A stretch of 48,175 nucleotides of DNA from an uncultured Brevibacillus sp. GTDB lineage: Bacteria; Bacillota; Bacilli; Brevibacillales; Brevibacillaceae. Positions within the stretch are counted from its first letter, which is position 1. Each line of letters starts with the position of its first letter. The notes under the pieces are model-generated. The model was not told the DNA's origin. It made no database searches and saw nothing but the letters and a program-made list of their open reading frames with translations. Position numbers and translations under genes: made by a program. The stretch is from NCBI RefSeq assembly GCF_947502445.1, contig NZ_CANMZW010000043.1, forward strand, positions 1 to 48,175, written 5' to 3'. Below are positions 25,042 to 33,443 of this stretch, in pieces.

Positions 25042-25521
25042 CTATTTATGATACGGTTCCCCCCGACTAATCCGAAACGCCCGATAAACCTGCTCAAGTA
25101 GAACCAGCCTCACCAACTGATGCGGAAACGTCATCTTGGAAAACGACAACAACGCATCCGCCCGCTTCAAAACCTGCTCCGCTAGCCCCAGCGACCCGCC
25201 AATCACAAACGCGATCTGACTACGCCCATGCAATGCAAGCTTGTCCATCTCCGCCGACAGCTTTTCCGATGACCACATCTGCCCGTCGATCGCAAGCGCG
25301 ATCACATACTGGTCCTGCTTGATCTGCGCCAGGATGCGTTCACCTTCCTTGCGCTTGACCTGCTCCATCTCCGCCGAGCTCATTTCTTCGGGTGCTTTTT
25401 CGTCGTTCACCTCTATGACCTGCAGCTTGCAGTAAGCTGACAAACGCTTGCTATATTCATCAATGCCCTCACGCAAATACTTTTCCTTAAGCTTCCCAAC
25501 CGTAATTATCGTAATCTGCAC
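25042..25521 (-). CDS. rlmH: 23S rRNA (pseudouridine1915-N3)-methyltransferase
   Basis: RlmH methylates pseudouridine 1915 of 23S rRNA in helix 69 with S-adenosylmethionine. The 159-residue length is exactly usual. SPOUT features are visible: ITIITVGKLKEKY at the start, FVIGGSLGL (cofactor loop) near residue 104, MTFPHQLVRLVLLEQVYRAF near 131, and the C-terminal RISRGEPYHK. The gene is six bases from the CxxH/CxxC gene upstream. The last codons plus stop, TATCATAAATAG, resemble the sequence that SCC elements use for integration in the staphylococcal homologue, and the accessory island begins right there. Confidence 0.97.
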   Translation of the reverse strand: MQITIITVGKLKEKYLREGIDEYSKRLSAYCKLQVIEVNDEKAPEEMSSAEMEQVKRKEGERILAQIKQDQYVIALAIDGQMWSSEKLSAEMDKLALHGRSQIAFVIGGSLGLAEQVLKRADALLSFSKMTFPHQLVRLVLLEQVYRAFRISRGEPYHK

Positions 25522-25527
25522 GTTCTC

Positions 25528-25770
25528 CTACAGTCCTTTCTCTCGCAGTAGCGCGATCTGCCCCAGCTCTCCACAAGCCCGGCAACGCTTGTCTACCGTT
25601 TCATCCTCAACCACCTGTGCCGCATACGTATCCGGCGCTACCTCATAATCATTGACGTACTCATCCAGCTCCTGGTCAAAATGCTCCATGCAGGCAAAGC
25701 GTACCGGGAATTCCTCCTGTAGCTCAACCACTTTTCCTTCTATATAAATGCTTTTCATCATCTGTTCCAT
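25528..25770 (-). CDS. CxxH/CxxC zinc-binding-type small protein
   Basis: ATG 25770 is chosen over TTG 25779 because GAGG would overlap the TTG. The protein of about 80 residues has FACMEHFDQELDEYVNDYE near residue 25 and CRACGE near 64, matching the CxxH/CxxC family found beside rlmH in Bacillales. The four ligands probably bind zinc. The function of the family is not known to me. It is very likely co-transcribed with rlmH. Confidence 0.85.
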   Translation of the reverse strand: MEQMMKSIYIEGKVVELQEEFPVRFACMEHFDQELDEYVNDYEVAPDTYAAQVVEDETVDKRCRACGELGQIALLREKGL

Positions 25771-25860
25771 GTTGTCCAAACCTCTTTTCCGTTCATTCTC
25801 ATATCGCTTCCTATTCTACCCCAGTACAAAAAGAAAACAAGCTCACTTCCGGCCCCACAC

Positions 25861-25896
25861 AAAAAAAGAGAGCGCCGATTACAGCTCGACGCTCAC
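25861..25896 (-). terminator. Intrinsic terminator after htrC
   Basis: On the minus strand GAGCG and CGCTC pair around a loop of about 15 bases and TCTTTTTTT follows. A separate AT palindrome, ATCTATTTAAAATAGAT, lies at 25904-25920. Confidence 0.75.
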
Positions 25897-25999
25897 AAGG
25901 GTGATCTATTTAAAATAGATAGAGGGGGGAACAAAAAATTTATGGAAACGGGACAAAGTCCCGGGGTTGGTACAGATCAACGCTTTACATCCAGTTGAT

Positions 26000-27226
26000 T
26001 TATTGCTGTGGTGTTTTGGTCAGCTTGACTGTCGCGGTTTTCTTCACACCATCGCGATAGTACGTAATCTCCACAGAATCACCTGGCTTTTTGTTCAAGG
26101 TCAGGAATTTGCGCAGCTGTGCGCCATTCGCGATATCCTTGTTATCCAGCTTGGTGATGACATCGTATTGTCTGAGGCCCACTTCGCCTGCTGGAGAGAA
26201 TTTGCCAACCTCGCCTTGAACGACTACCCCTGCTTGCACTTCGTCAGGCAGATTCAAGGTTTCTTTCCAGTTGTAGCGCGGTACATTGGTCAGGTCGAAT
26301 GGTTGCACACCCAGATAAGCGCGCTCCAGTTTGCCTTTTTCCATCAGCTCGCTGACGATGCCTTTTACATCATTGATCGGGAGGGCGAAGCCCAAGCCTT
26401 CCACACCGGTTTTGGAAATCTTCAGTGTGTTAATCCCGATGACCTGTCCCTGGATATTGACCAGGGCACCACCGCTGTTACCTGGGTTAATCGCGGCATC
26501 GGTTTGCAGAACATCCAGCTCCCAGTCGTCTTGACCATCATCATTGAAGTCAATCGGCATGGAGCGCTCCAGTGAACTAATGATTCCTTGTGTCACGGTA
26601 CGAGAGAATTTCATACCAAGCGGGTTACCGATTGCGATTGCTGGCTCACCTACTTGCAGTGTGGAGGAATCACCCAGCTCTGCTACTGTTGTTACCTTGG
26701 CGCCGTCAATCTCCAGTACGGCCAGATCGGCAAATGGATCGGCACCCAAGATTTTCGCTTCTACCTTTTCACCCGTTGGCAAAGCGATTTCCAGCTTTTG
26801 CGCTTGATCAATCACGTGGTAGTTCGTGATGATGTGGGCTTTGCCACCCTTTTTCTCAAAGATAACGCCAGAACCTTCGCCCTGCTCGACATCTTGCGTA
26901 TTGTTAAACCAATTGTTTCTCGTCCGGCCAATATTGATGACCCCTACCACCGCATTCTCCACTTTTTTCACCGCATCCACAGTGCCCGTCTCTACCTTCA
27001 CAGATACTGGCTGTGCAAACAGGTTCGCTGCAGGGTTGCTTATTACATTGGTAGTTCCTGGCTTGACCATATTGATATATCCGGCATTGGAGAGAGTCGG
27101 GAGCATGAGCAGAACGACCATTCCCCCAATTACCGCCGACGTAACTGACGTCATGATTAGACGACCAGCGCCTCCCGTACGTCGTTTTTTCCGTTCTACG
27201 TGAGTCAAATCATCATAAAAACCCAT
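26000..27226 (-). CDS. htrC: HtrA-type membrane serine protease (S1C, PDZ)
   Basis: ATG 27226 follows AGGAGAG. The 408-residue protein has a cytoplasmic basic N-terminus, one membrane helix at about 22-45 (LIMTSVTSAVIGGMVVLLML), a trypsin-like domain and a C-terminal PDZ domain. The catalytic triad is in place: His in ITNYHVIDQ near 137, Asp in DPFADLAVLEI near 168, and Ser in NPGNSGGALV near 250. HtrA-type proteases degrade or chaperone misfolded proteins outside the membrane. The gene corresponds by position to htrC (yycK) of B. subtilis, downstream of walJ. A terminator separates it from walJ, so it has its own promoter. Confidence 0.93.
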   Translation of the reverse strand: MGFYDDLTHVERKKRRTGGAGRLIMTSVTSAVIGGMVVLLMLPTLSNAGYINMVKPGTTNVISNPAANLFAQPVSVKVETGTVDAVKKVENAVVGVINIGRTRNNWFNNTQDVEQGEGSGVIFEKKGGKAHIITNYHVIDQAQKLEIALPTGEKVEAKILGADPFADLAVLEIDGAKVTTVAELGDSSTLQVGEPAIAIGNPLGMKFSRTVTQGIISSLERSMPIDFNDDGQDDWELDVLQTDAAINPGNSGGALVNIQGQVIGINTLKISKTGVEGLGFALPINDVKGIVSELMEKGKLERAYLGVQPFDLTNVPRYNWKETLNLPDEVQAGVVVQGEVGKFSPAGEVGLRQYDVITKLDNKDIANGAQLRKFLTLNKKPGDSVEITYYRDGVKKTATVKLTKTPQQ

Positions 27227-27406
27227 GATTCACACTCTCCTTCCTCTACTAATATTAGGTTTACAGGTTTTTGCTGCTCTTATACGCTTTATCATTGCCG
27301 TTCACTTCTTATGGATGATATCTTGCTGCTTCTTCCTTTTGACACCCTTAGTATACGCTCGGGTTTCGGCAAAATCGCGTGAGAAATATGGAAAGGTTGT
27401 GGAATG

Positions 27407-27438
27407 ATAAAAAGCCCCCGGAATATTCTTTCGAGGGC
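27407..27438 (-). terminator. Intrinsic terminator between walJ and htrC
   Basis: On the minus strand GCCCTCG and CCGGGGGC pair around an AT loop and TTTTTATC follows. It would end transcription from the wal operon that passes the convergent small gene. Confidence 0.8.
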
Positions 27439-27496
27439 CTGGATATGATAGATTAAAAGCTTTTCCCACTAGTAAAAGAAGAAAGGATTGATAGAA

Positions 27497-27733
27497 ATGA
27501 AAGAGGTTCAGCTCATCGCCAAGCTGGCAGACCTGCAAGAAGTGGACTACCACAATACGCTTGTCCTGCATGCCCTCATCGAGCTTCTCGTCGAGAAAGG
27601 ACTGCTGACGCACGAAGAACTGACTACCAAAATGCATGCACTTGATTCGCAATTATCCTTTCAGATCGATTTGGCTTCCAAGCTGTCTGAGACGATCCAT
27701 AATCGTCAGGTCCAGATCAAACCAATCTTATAG
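27497..27733 (+). CDS. Small conserved-type hypothetical protein
   Basis: ATG 27497 follows GAAAGGA at nine bases. The 78-residue product is soluble and mainly helical, with ALIELLVEKGLLTHEELTTKM in the middle, a pattern seen in many short helical proteins. No domain is recognised. It points against walJ and overlaps its end by six bases. The good ribosome binding site and protein-like composition support a real gene. Confidence 0.65.
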   Translation: MKEVQLIAKLADLQEVDYHNTLVLHALIELLVEKGLLTHEELTTKMHALDSQLSFQIDLASKLSETIHNRQVQIKPIL

Positions 27734-28516
27734 CTCCTCCAGCTTTGTAGGGCGATCCGGGTAGGTGTCACGCAGATGCACATCGTCACCTACAGACAAG
27801 CCCCGCTCTTCCAGAATGTTTTTCACTGTCAGTCGAGCCAGATCAATCATGTTATTTTCTTTGCTCAAATGGGCCAGGTACACACGCTCAGCGCCACCAT
27901 TCAAACAATCCAGCAAGGCATCGCCAGCTGCTTCATTGGACAAGTGACCGACATCACTCAAAATCCGCCGCTTGATGCTCCATGGATATTGCGACATGCG
28001 GAGCAGCTCAACATCGTGATTCGACTCAAACACATAAGCATCCGCCCCACGTATCGTCTCCTTGATCCGATCGCTGACATAGCCCAAATCCGTTGCCACA
28101 CTCAGCTTTTTCTTCCCTTGGTAAAAGCAGAAGCCCATCGGCTCCGCCGCATCGTGCGAAATGCCAAATGACTCGATGCCCAAATCCTCCAGCTCCTGCT
28201 TTTCCCCTACTGCAAACAAACGACGCTGGTCTTCTTTGATCGTGCCGATTTGACCGTCCAGCTCGGACCATGTTTTTTGATTCGCATAAATCGGCAGGCC
28301 ATACCGTCTTGCCATCACGCCGACGCCTTTGATATGGTCGACGTGCTCATGCGTGACGAGAATGGCGCTCAGGTCAGCGGGATTCACTCCGATCGTCTGG
28401 AGTGCCGCTTCGGCCTGTTTCCCTGTAATCCCCACATCAATCAGTACAGAGACGCGGTCAGTTGCCACGTAGATGGCATTGCCCGTGCTTCCGCTTGCCA
28501 ACACACTAAATCTCAC
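27728..28516 (-). CDS. walJ: Metallo-beta-lactamase-fold hydrolase WalJ
   Basis: The 262-residue protein has the fold motifs THEHVDH near residue 55, SHDAAEPMGF near 118, ATDLGYV near 138, and a C-terminal AHLSKENN near 220. WalJ (YycJ, VicX) belongs to the walRK operon. It has been linked to exonuclease activity and to coordinating wall metabolism with replication. It ends the operon, 58 bases behind walI. All metal ligands expected are visible. Confidence 0.94.
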   Translation of the reverse strand: MRFSVLASGSTGNAIYVATDRVSVLIDVGITGKQAEAALQTIGVNPADLSAILVTHEHVDHIKGVGVMARRYGLPIYANQKTWSELDGQIGTIKEDQRRLFAVGEKQELEDLGIESFGISHDAAEPMGFCFYQGKKKLSVATDLGYVSDRIKETIRGADAYVFESNHDVELLRMSQYPWSIKRRILSDVGHLSNEAAGDALLDCLNGGAERVYLAHLSKENNMIDLARLTVKNILEERGLSVGDDVHLRDTYPDRPTKLEEL

Positions 28517-28574
28517 CCATCATCCCTCTTCCCGTATCGTTCCCTGTTGCTTCTCTATTTGACTCTCGTCTTGA

Positions 28575-29354
28575 TTACCGTTGGGATACTACCTGTCTCT
28601 CCAGCCCACCCGTAAATGCATTGACATAATGCGACTTGCCATCGTGGATCACGCGCCAGACAGGAGCCAGCGTCTGAACGTCAGCGTCATACGAACCAAA
28701 ATAACCGAGACTCACACTCTCGATTCGTTCACCTGGTTGGATCACCTGCTTCTCTACCAAAGACCGAAGCGCCGAATAACCTGAGAGAACCTGCCCCTGA
28801 CGCCCACCTGGCTGCTCTCTAATGTAGAAATAGGTTTGTCTGTAACCGAGAATCGACCCATTATCCAAATACACTTCCAACGGCGCGACAAACACTGGCA
28901 TTTTATTGTACATCTGCCAATACAACAGACGCGTTTGATTTGATCGATTCATGTCTGCCGAGTACTGATCTCCATACATCAGCCGTGGCCCAATTTGACG
29001 CAAGATTTCATTTGGCGTGATCTGCCCGCGAAATTGCAGCGGCGGGTCCAGCTTCGCCGCCAGCGCCATCTTTTCCACCGTCGCTTGAAGACCGGGCAGC
29101 TCCTGTAACGAAATCGGATTAATCCCCACATACTCAGCATTTAAGTTCATCATTTCCGGTGTATCCTGCGGGATCTCGGTCGCCAAGGTGATGTTCTGCT
29201 GAGTTAGGTATGACTCCATGCTCCATTTTTCCCCTTGGGCCACTTCCTTGTCACTCCAAAAGCTAATTCTCGCTTCATATACCTGATAGCCGAGAAACAA
29301 ATCGAGAAGAAGAAAGGCCCAGATGAGGATCGTTTTGGTTCTACTCCAATCCAT
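28575..29354 (-). CDS. walI: WalRK regulator WalI (YycI)
   Basis: The 259-residue protein has one N-terminal membrane helix (TKTILIWAFLLLDLFLGYQVY) and an extracytoplasmic domain ending in YFGSYDADVQTLAPVWRVIH and YVNAFTGG, as in YycI. In B. subtilis YycI and YycH form a membrane complex with the sensor WalK and restrain it. Its start lies 14 bases inside walH, so the two are translated together. Confidence 0.92.
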   Translation of the reverse strand: MDWSRTKTILIWAFLLLDLFLGYQVYEARISFWSDKEVAQGEKWSMESYLTQQNITLATEIPQDTPEMMNLNAEYVGINPISLQELPGLQATVEKMALAAKLDPPLQFRGQITPNEILRQIGPRLMYGDQYSADMNRSNQTRLLYWQMYNKMPVFVAPLEVYLDNGSILGYRQTYFYIREQPGGRQGQVLSGYSALRSLVEKQVIQPGERIESVSLGYFGSYDADVQTLAPVWRVIHDGKSHYVNAFTGGLERQVVSQR

Positions 29355-30723
29355 TCACCTTTCCCCCTCCCTGGTTCGTATTCGCAGGAATGTACATGGT
29401 AGGCTGGTTGGCCATTTCTACAACCCAAACGGGCATCAGGTCTACAAATTCATCCTCGACCTCTGTTTGATAGGCCAAATAGGCATTCGTTACTCGCTCG
29501 GTATCTCCCAGCTTCTTGTCCCTGATCATCTGGTACAGCTCGGGTCCGGACATCACGGTCCACTCTTTGTTCGAGATGTACCTGTCCAAATCTACGAGTG
29601 ATCTGGTCATCGTCGAGACTTGCCCTGCCTCTGAAGTAATTTGAATCGTATCGATTTGTGTAGTGCCGCTCATGCTTACAAAAGGATACGCACCCATATA
29701 CTGGCGGAACGTAATTAAGTCTTTATCATTGTAGCTCTTCTTGATCTTTTCAAAGTGATAATCATCGAGCCAGCCCAAATGCTTGTTTATAAAAGTGACG
29801 GCGCCTTGGACCTTCTCCTGATCAGACAGCTCCTGTGCTCGCACCTGGTAAGCCGGATCGGTAAAAGTAATCGCTTTTTGCTCGGATCGCAGTTGAATGG
29901 ATCGGCTGCCATCTGTAAAAATAACGGTTTTATCCCGCTCCATGATTTGTCTGACCAACGACTGGTCGATAAAATATGCTTCCATTAGCCGTTCATTCGA
30001 AACAGGTACGTAGCTGTAGCGGAACTGCTGCATGCGTCCTTGGTATTTCGGCAAATAGTAAATGTTCCAAAACGGTGCCGCACCTTCCAAAGCGGAATAA
30101 TTCCGATCTGGACGTACTATTTTCATAATTTGTTCCGGCATCGAGCTTCCTGCAGCCAAGTATGAGTCACGCAAATCCTTTGGAGAAATGGAAGTCCGCG
30201 AACGCATCATGCGTCCTTCCTCCGTGGAAAGAAACAGCGCATAGACGACGTCCTCGTCCTTTTCATAGTACAGCCACAATCGGTCAATCCCCTTCATCCG
30301 GTTGTCATACTCATCACGGAAGGTCACTAACCGCCCAATAATAGACAATGGTAACGTACTTCTGAACCGTACCTCCAGCCCCATCTTTTCCCGGGCAATT
30401 TCCCCCCATTTTTCATTCGAAATCATAAATGGCATGAAATCGAGAAAAATCCATTTGGGCATTTCCCTCACAATCATGCTGTATGGAGCATCCGTTGAGA
30501 TCGCTTTTGTATGACGCTCTTCTCCATAGTGAAAAATGACTGATTCCGGAGTCACCAGCTGTTCTAGCTGTTTTTCTTGGACAGGCTTTGACTCGGTGTA
30601 CTGCGCTGGCTGAATGAATTGAAACTTGGGCTGATTCGTCCACAGCATCGCGGTCAGGCAAAAGCTGGTGAGCACCAGCAGATTGAGTAACACGGTTTTG
30701 GCAGGCTCCAGCATCCGCTTCAT
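29341..30723 (-). CDS. walH: WalRK regulator WalH (YycH)
   Basis: The 460-residue protein has a single N-terminal helix (TVLLNLLVLTSFCLTAMLW) and a long extracytoplasmic part with IYYLPKYQGRMQQFRYSYVP and QFRYSYVPVSNERLMEAYFI. It corresponds to YycH by position between walK and walI and by layout. It overlaps walK by four bases (ATGA). Sequence conservation in this family is low, so position carries weight. Confidence 0.9.
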   Translation of the reverse strand: MKRMLEPAKTVLLNLLVLTSFCLTAMLWTNQPKFQFIQPAQYTESKPVQEKQLEQLVTPESVIFHYGEERHTKAISTDAPYSMIVREMPKWIFLDFMPFMISNEKWGEIAREKMGLEVRFRSTLPLSIIGRLVTFRDEYDNRMKGIDRLWLYYEKDEDVVYALFLSTEEGRMMRSRTSISPKDLRDSYLAAGSSMPEQIMKIVRPDRNYSALEGAAPFWNIYYLPKYQGRMQQFRYSYVPVSNERLMEAYFIDQSLVRQIMERDKTVIFTDGSRSIQLRSEQKAITFTDPAYQVRAQELSDQEKVQGAVTFINKHLGWLDDYHFEKIKKSYNDKDLITFRQYMGAYPFVSMSGTTQIDTIQITSEAGQVSTMTRSLVDLDRYISNKEWTVMSGPELYQMIRDKKLGDTERVTNAYLAYQTEVEDEFVDLMPVWVVEMANQPTMYIPANTNQGGGKVNGLE

Positions 30724-32564
30724 CCCGTTTTACCTCCTTGGGCAAATGGCACCCAGAACGTTACGGTCGTCCCTACATTCCATTCGCTTGTAATCTCAAT
30801 ATCCGCACCGTGTGCCTGCACTAATTCCCGGGCAATAGCCAGTCCCAGCCCGGTACCGCCCTGTCCGCGTGAACGCGCTCTGTCTACTCGGTAAAAGCGT
30901 TCAAAAATTCGCTTCAAGTCACGACTTGGGATTCCAATTCCCGTATCTTTGATGGAAATGTACACGCGATTTTGATAGTGGTTTGCCTTGGCAGAGAGAA
31001 CAACCTTACCGCCTTGAGCTGTATACTTGATTGCATTGGACAACAAATTATCCAACACTTGATTGATTGCATCCAAATCGATATAAGCAGCTGGCAGCTT
31101 GGTCGGTACATCGAGGCCCAGCTGTACCTCCTGCTGCTCACTAAACATCGAGAACCGATCGGCCGCATAGCGAAGCAAGCGAGTAAGATCAGCTTCCTTG
31201 CAGTGCAGCCGTATGCCTTGCGAATCAAATCGGGAGAGCTGCAGCAAGTCATTGACGAGCCTGATCATTCGTTCCGTCTCCGACATCGTGACGCGCAAAA
31301 ACCGATTGGACAGCTCAGGTTCTTCTACCGCTCCATCGAGCAAGGCTTCCACGTAGCTTTTGATCGTCGTGAGCGGAGTACGCAGCTCATGGGATACGTT
31401 TGCTACAAACTCCCTGCGATGTTGCTCCAGGCGCTGCTGCTCCGTTACATCGGCTACAACCGCGATGATCCCACCTTTTTTTCCACTATCATGCTGCAAG
31501 GGGGTAAATGTCACACGAAAAATGACCTCATCCTTATTCGGAAGCATCATTTCGATAAACAACGGCTCCTCCTGCTTGTGCAGAGGCATCTCTTCCTCGG
31601 GCGGCAGACTTAACAGATCATGCAAGGTCCGCTTGTTACGCAGTACGTCCCTCGTTTTTATCTGCAGCATTTCTTCGGCTGCACGGTTAAACAAAATGAT
31701 CTGCCCATTCCGGTCAGCAGCGATTACGCCATCGGTCATGTTGCTCAAGATCCCTGCCAGCTTTTCACGTTCCTCTTCCTGCTGCAAAATAGCTTCCTGG
31801 AGGCGCAGCGTCATATGGTTAAACGCCATGCCCAGCTGACCGATCTCATCCCCGCTATATACACGTACATTGCTGTTAAAGTCACCATCTGCCACAGCTC
31901 TGGCTTGGCGTGTCATTTCTTTGACTGGCTTCGTGATCGTTCGAGCCAGCACGACTCCCAGACCCGCCGTAATGATCAGAGCAAACATGGTGCCAGTCGC
32001 CAAAATCCCGTTCATCTTGCGGATGGTTGTATAGGTCCCTTCCATCGAAGCAACCATGTACACAGCCCCATATACAATCTGATCGCCTTTTACCGGCAGT
32101 ACCAACACTTTTACGCGGGCACCTGTCCGTGGATCAATCCGCATCGACTCACTGCGTGTTCCCAGCAAAGCACTGGTCACTTCCGGCTGTGACGTCCGTT
32201 GACCAATCGTGCGCTTGTCTTCGGTTGTGCTAACTACTGTTCCTGTTTGGTCAATAACCTGCACATTGGCACCATTGATCTTTACGAGATTGTTAATCAG
32301 GTTGTCGATATCCTGTCGGTTCTGTTCGGTGCTTTGTTCTTTCCCGTCTCGTGGACGCAGGTCGCCCTCCAGCAAGGTTGCCAGCAGGCTCGCCTGCCCG
32401 TTTAACGCCTCAGAAAAGTTATTTATGTAATAACTCTCTACTTCCCGGGCAAAGTACGCTCCGATGAATTGCATCGCAAGCAAAATCAGCAACATGTAGA
32501 TGACGACCATTTTCCATTGAATCGTTTTGAACAACTGCTGTATGATCCTGATGAACCGCCTCAT
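30720..32564 (-). CDS. walK: Cell-wall sensor histidine kinase WalK
   Basis: The 614-residue kinase has two membrane helices (about 16-37 and 185-207) around an extracellular sensor domain. A HAMP region follows, then a PAS domain near 265-370, then the phosphorylated His in FVANVSHELRTPLTTIKSYV near 391. The ATPase domain has NLLSNAIKYT, DTGIGIP and GGTGLGLAIA. WalK is the essential sensor that tunes autolysin expression to peptidoglycan synthesis. The start overlaps the walR stop as ATGA. The region NVGTTVTFWVP closes the protein as is usual. Confidence 0.96.
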   Translation of the reverse strand: MRRFIRIIQQLFKTIQWKMVVIYMLLILLAMQFIGAYFAREVESYYINNFSEALNGQASLLATLLEGDLRPRDGKEQSTEQNRQDIDNLINNLVKINGANVQVIDQTGTVVSTTEDKRTIGQRTSQPEVTSALLGTRSESMRIDPRTGARVKVLVLPVKGDQIVYGAVYMVASMEGTYTTIRKMNGILATGTMFALIITAGLGVVLARTITKPVKEMTRQARAVADGDFNSNVRVYSGDEIGQLGMAFNHMTLRLQEAILQQEEEREKLAGILSNMTDGVIAADRNGQIILFNRAAEEMLQIKTRDVLRNKRTLHDLLSLPPEEEMPLHKQEEPLFIEMMLPNKDEVIFRVTFTPLQHDSGKKGGIIAVVADVTEQQRLEQHRREFVANVSHELRTPLTTIKSYVEALLDGAVEEPELSNRFLRVTMSETERMIRLVNDLLQLSRFDSQGIRLHCKEADLTRLLRYAADRFSMFSEQQEVQLGLDVPTKLPAAYIDLDAINQVLDNLLSNAIKYTAQGGKVVLSAKANHYQNRVYISIKDTGIGIPSRDLKRIFERFYRVDRARSRGQGGTGLGLAIARELVQAHGADIEITSEWNVGTTVTFWVPFAQGGKTG

Positions 32565-33271
32565 CCAGGCTGGCCTCCCACGCCCGGGTTACGCAAGGTG
32601 TAGCCCAAGCCACGGCGTGTAATGATGTATTTGGGTTGACTCGGATCATCTTCGATCTTTTCGCGCAAACGGCGAATGGTTACATCCACAGTACGGACAT
32701 CACCAAAATAGTCGAAGCCCCAAACGGATTGAAGCAGATGCTCACGAGTCAGTACCTGTCCCTGATGACGGGTCAAGTAAACCAAGAGCTCAAACTCACG
32801 ATGAGTCAGCTCCAGCTGCTCTCCCACTTTTTCCACGGTATACGAATGCAGATCGATTTCCAGCTCATGGACTCGCAACAGATGCTGGCTATCCCGTTCT
32901 TCCAGCTTTGGCTGATTTCTGCGCAGATGCGCCTTTACCCGAGCAACAAGCTCACGTGTGCTAAACGGCTTGGTGACGTAATCATCCGCACCGAGCTCGA
33001 GCCCCAGTACCTTATCCAGCTCCGAATCCTTTGCCGTTAGCATAATGATTGGCACATCATAGGTTTGGCGAACCACACGGCATACTTCCATCCCGTCACG
33101 TCCTGGCAGCATCACATCAAGTAAAATCAAATCCGGCCTTTCGTCCTGCACGACGAGCAGTGCTTCCTCACCATCGTAGGCGCACACGACTTGGTAGCCT
33201 TCTTTTTCAAAGGTAAATTTCAAAATATCAGCGATCGGTTTTTCATCGTCTACGACGAGGAGTTTTGCCAT
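32561..33271 (-). CDS. walR: Response regulator WalR
   Basis: ATG 33271 lies seven bases after AGGAGGGAG; an upstream TTG at 33292 precedes that site and is rejected. The 236-residue OmpR-type regulator has the receiver motifs VDDEKPI, the phosphorylated Asp in LILLDVMLPG near 53 and the Lys in VTKPFS. Its winged-helix domain has VRTVDVTIRRLREKIEDDPS and IITRRGLGYTL. WalR is essential and activates wall hydrolase genes. It is the first gene of walRKHIJ. Confidence 0.96.
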   Translation of the reverse strand: MAKLLVVDDEKPIADILKFTFEKEGYQVVCAYDGEEALLVVQDERPDLILLDVMLPGRDGMEVCRVVRQTYDVPIIMLTAKDSELDKVLGLELGADDYVTKPFSTRELVARVKAHLRRNQPKLEERDSQHLLRVHELEIDLHSYTVEKVGEQLELTHREFELLVYLTRHQGQVLTREHLLQSVWGFDYFGDVRTVDVTIRRLREKIEDDPSQPKYIITRRGLGYTLRNPGVGGQPG

Positions 33272-33388
33272 CCCGCTCCCTCCTTTTCTCACTTAAGGGA
33301 TTCCACCTGAGGAGCTTCTATTCCTCTACAATACACCATGTCCTGCCCGTAAAGAAGCCCCTTGGAAATGAGTACCTGTCAGGCCACG

Positions 33389-33423
33389 AAAAAAAGGGCA
33401 CTCATGAGAGAGTGTCCCTTTTT
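33389..33423. terminator. Bidirectional terminator after the M23 gene
   Basis: AAAAAGGGCACTC and GAGTGTCCCTTTTT pair with one bulge. It lies 21 bases after the M23 gene stop and in front of walR. Confidence 0.8.
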
Positions 33424-33443
33424 GTCTTCCAAAAATTACTTGT

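Noticed and set aside
25042..25100. SCC-type cassette with ccr recombinases
   Set aside because: Only the site resemblance at rlmH is seen; no recombinase gene is in the window.
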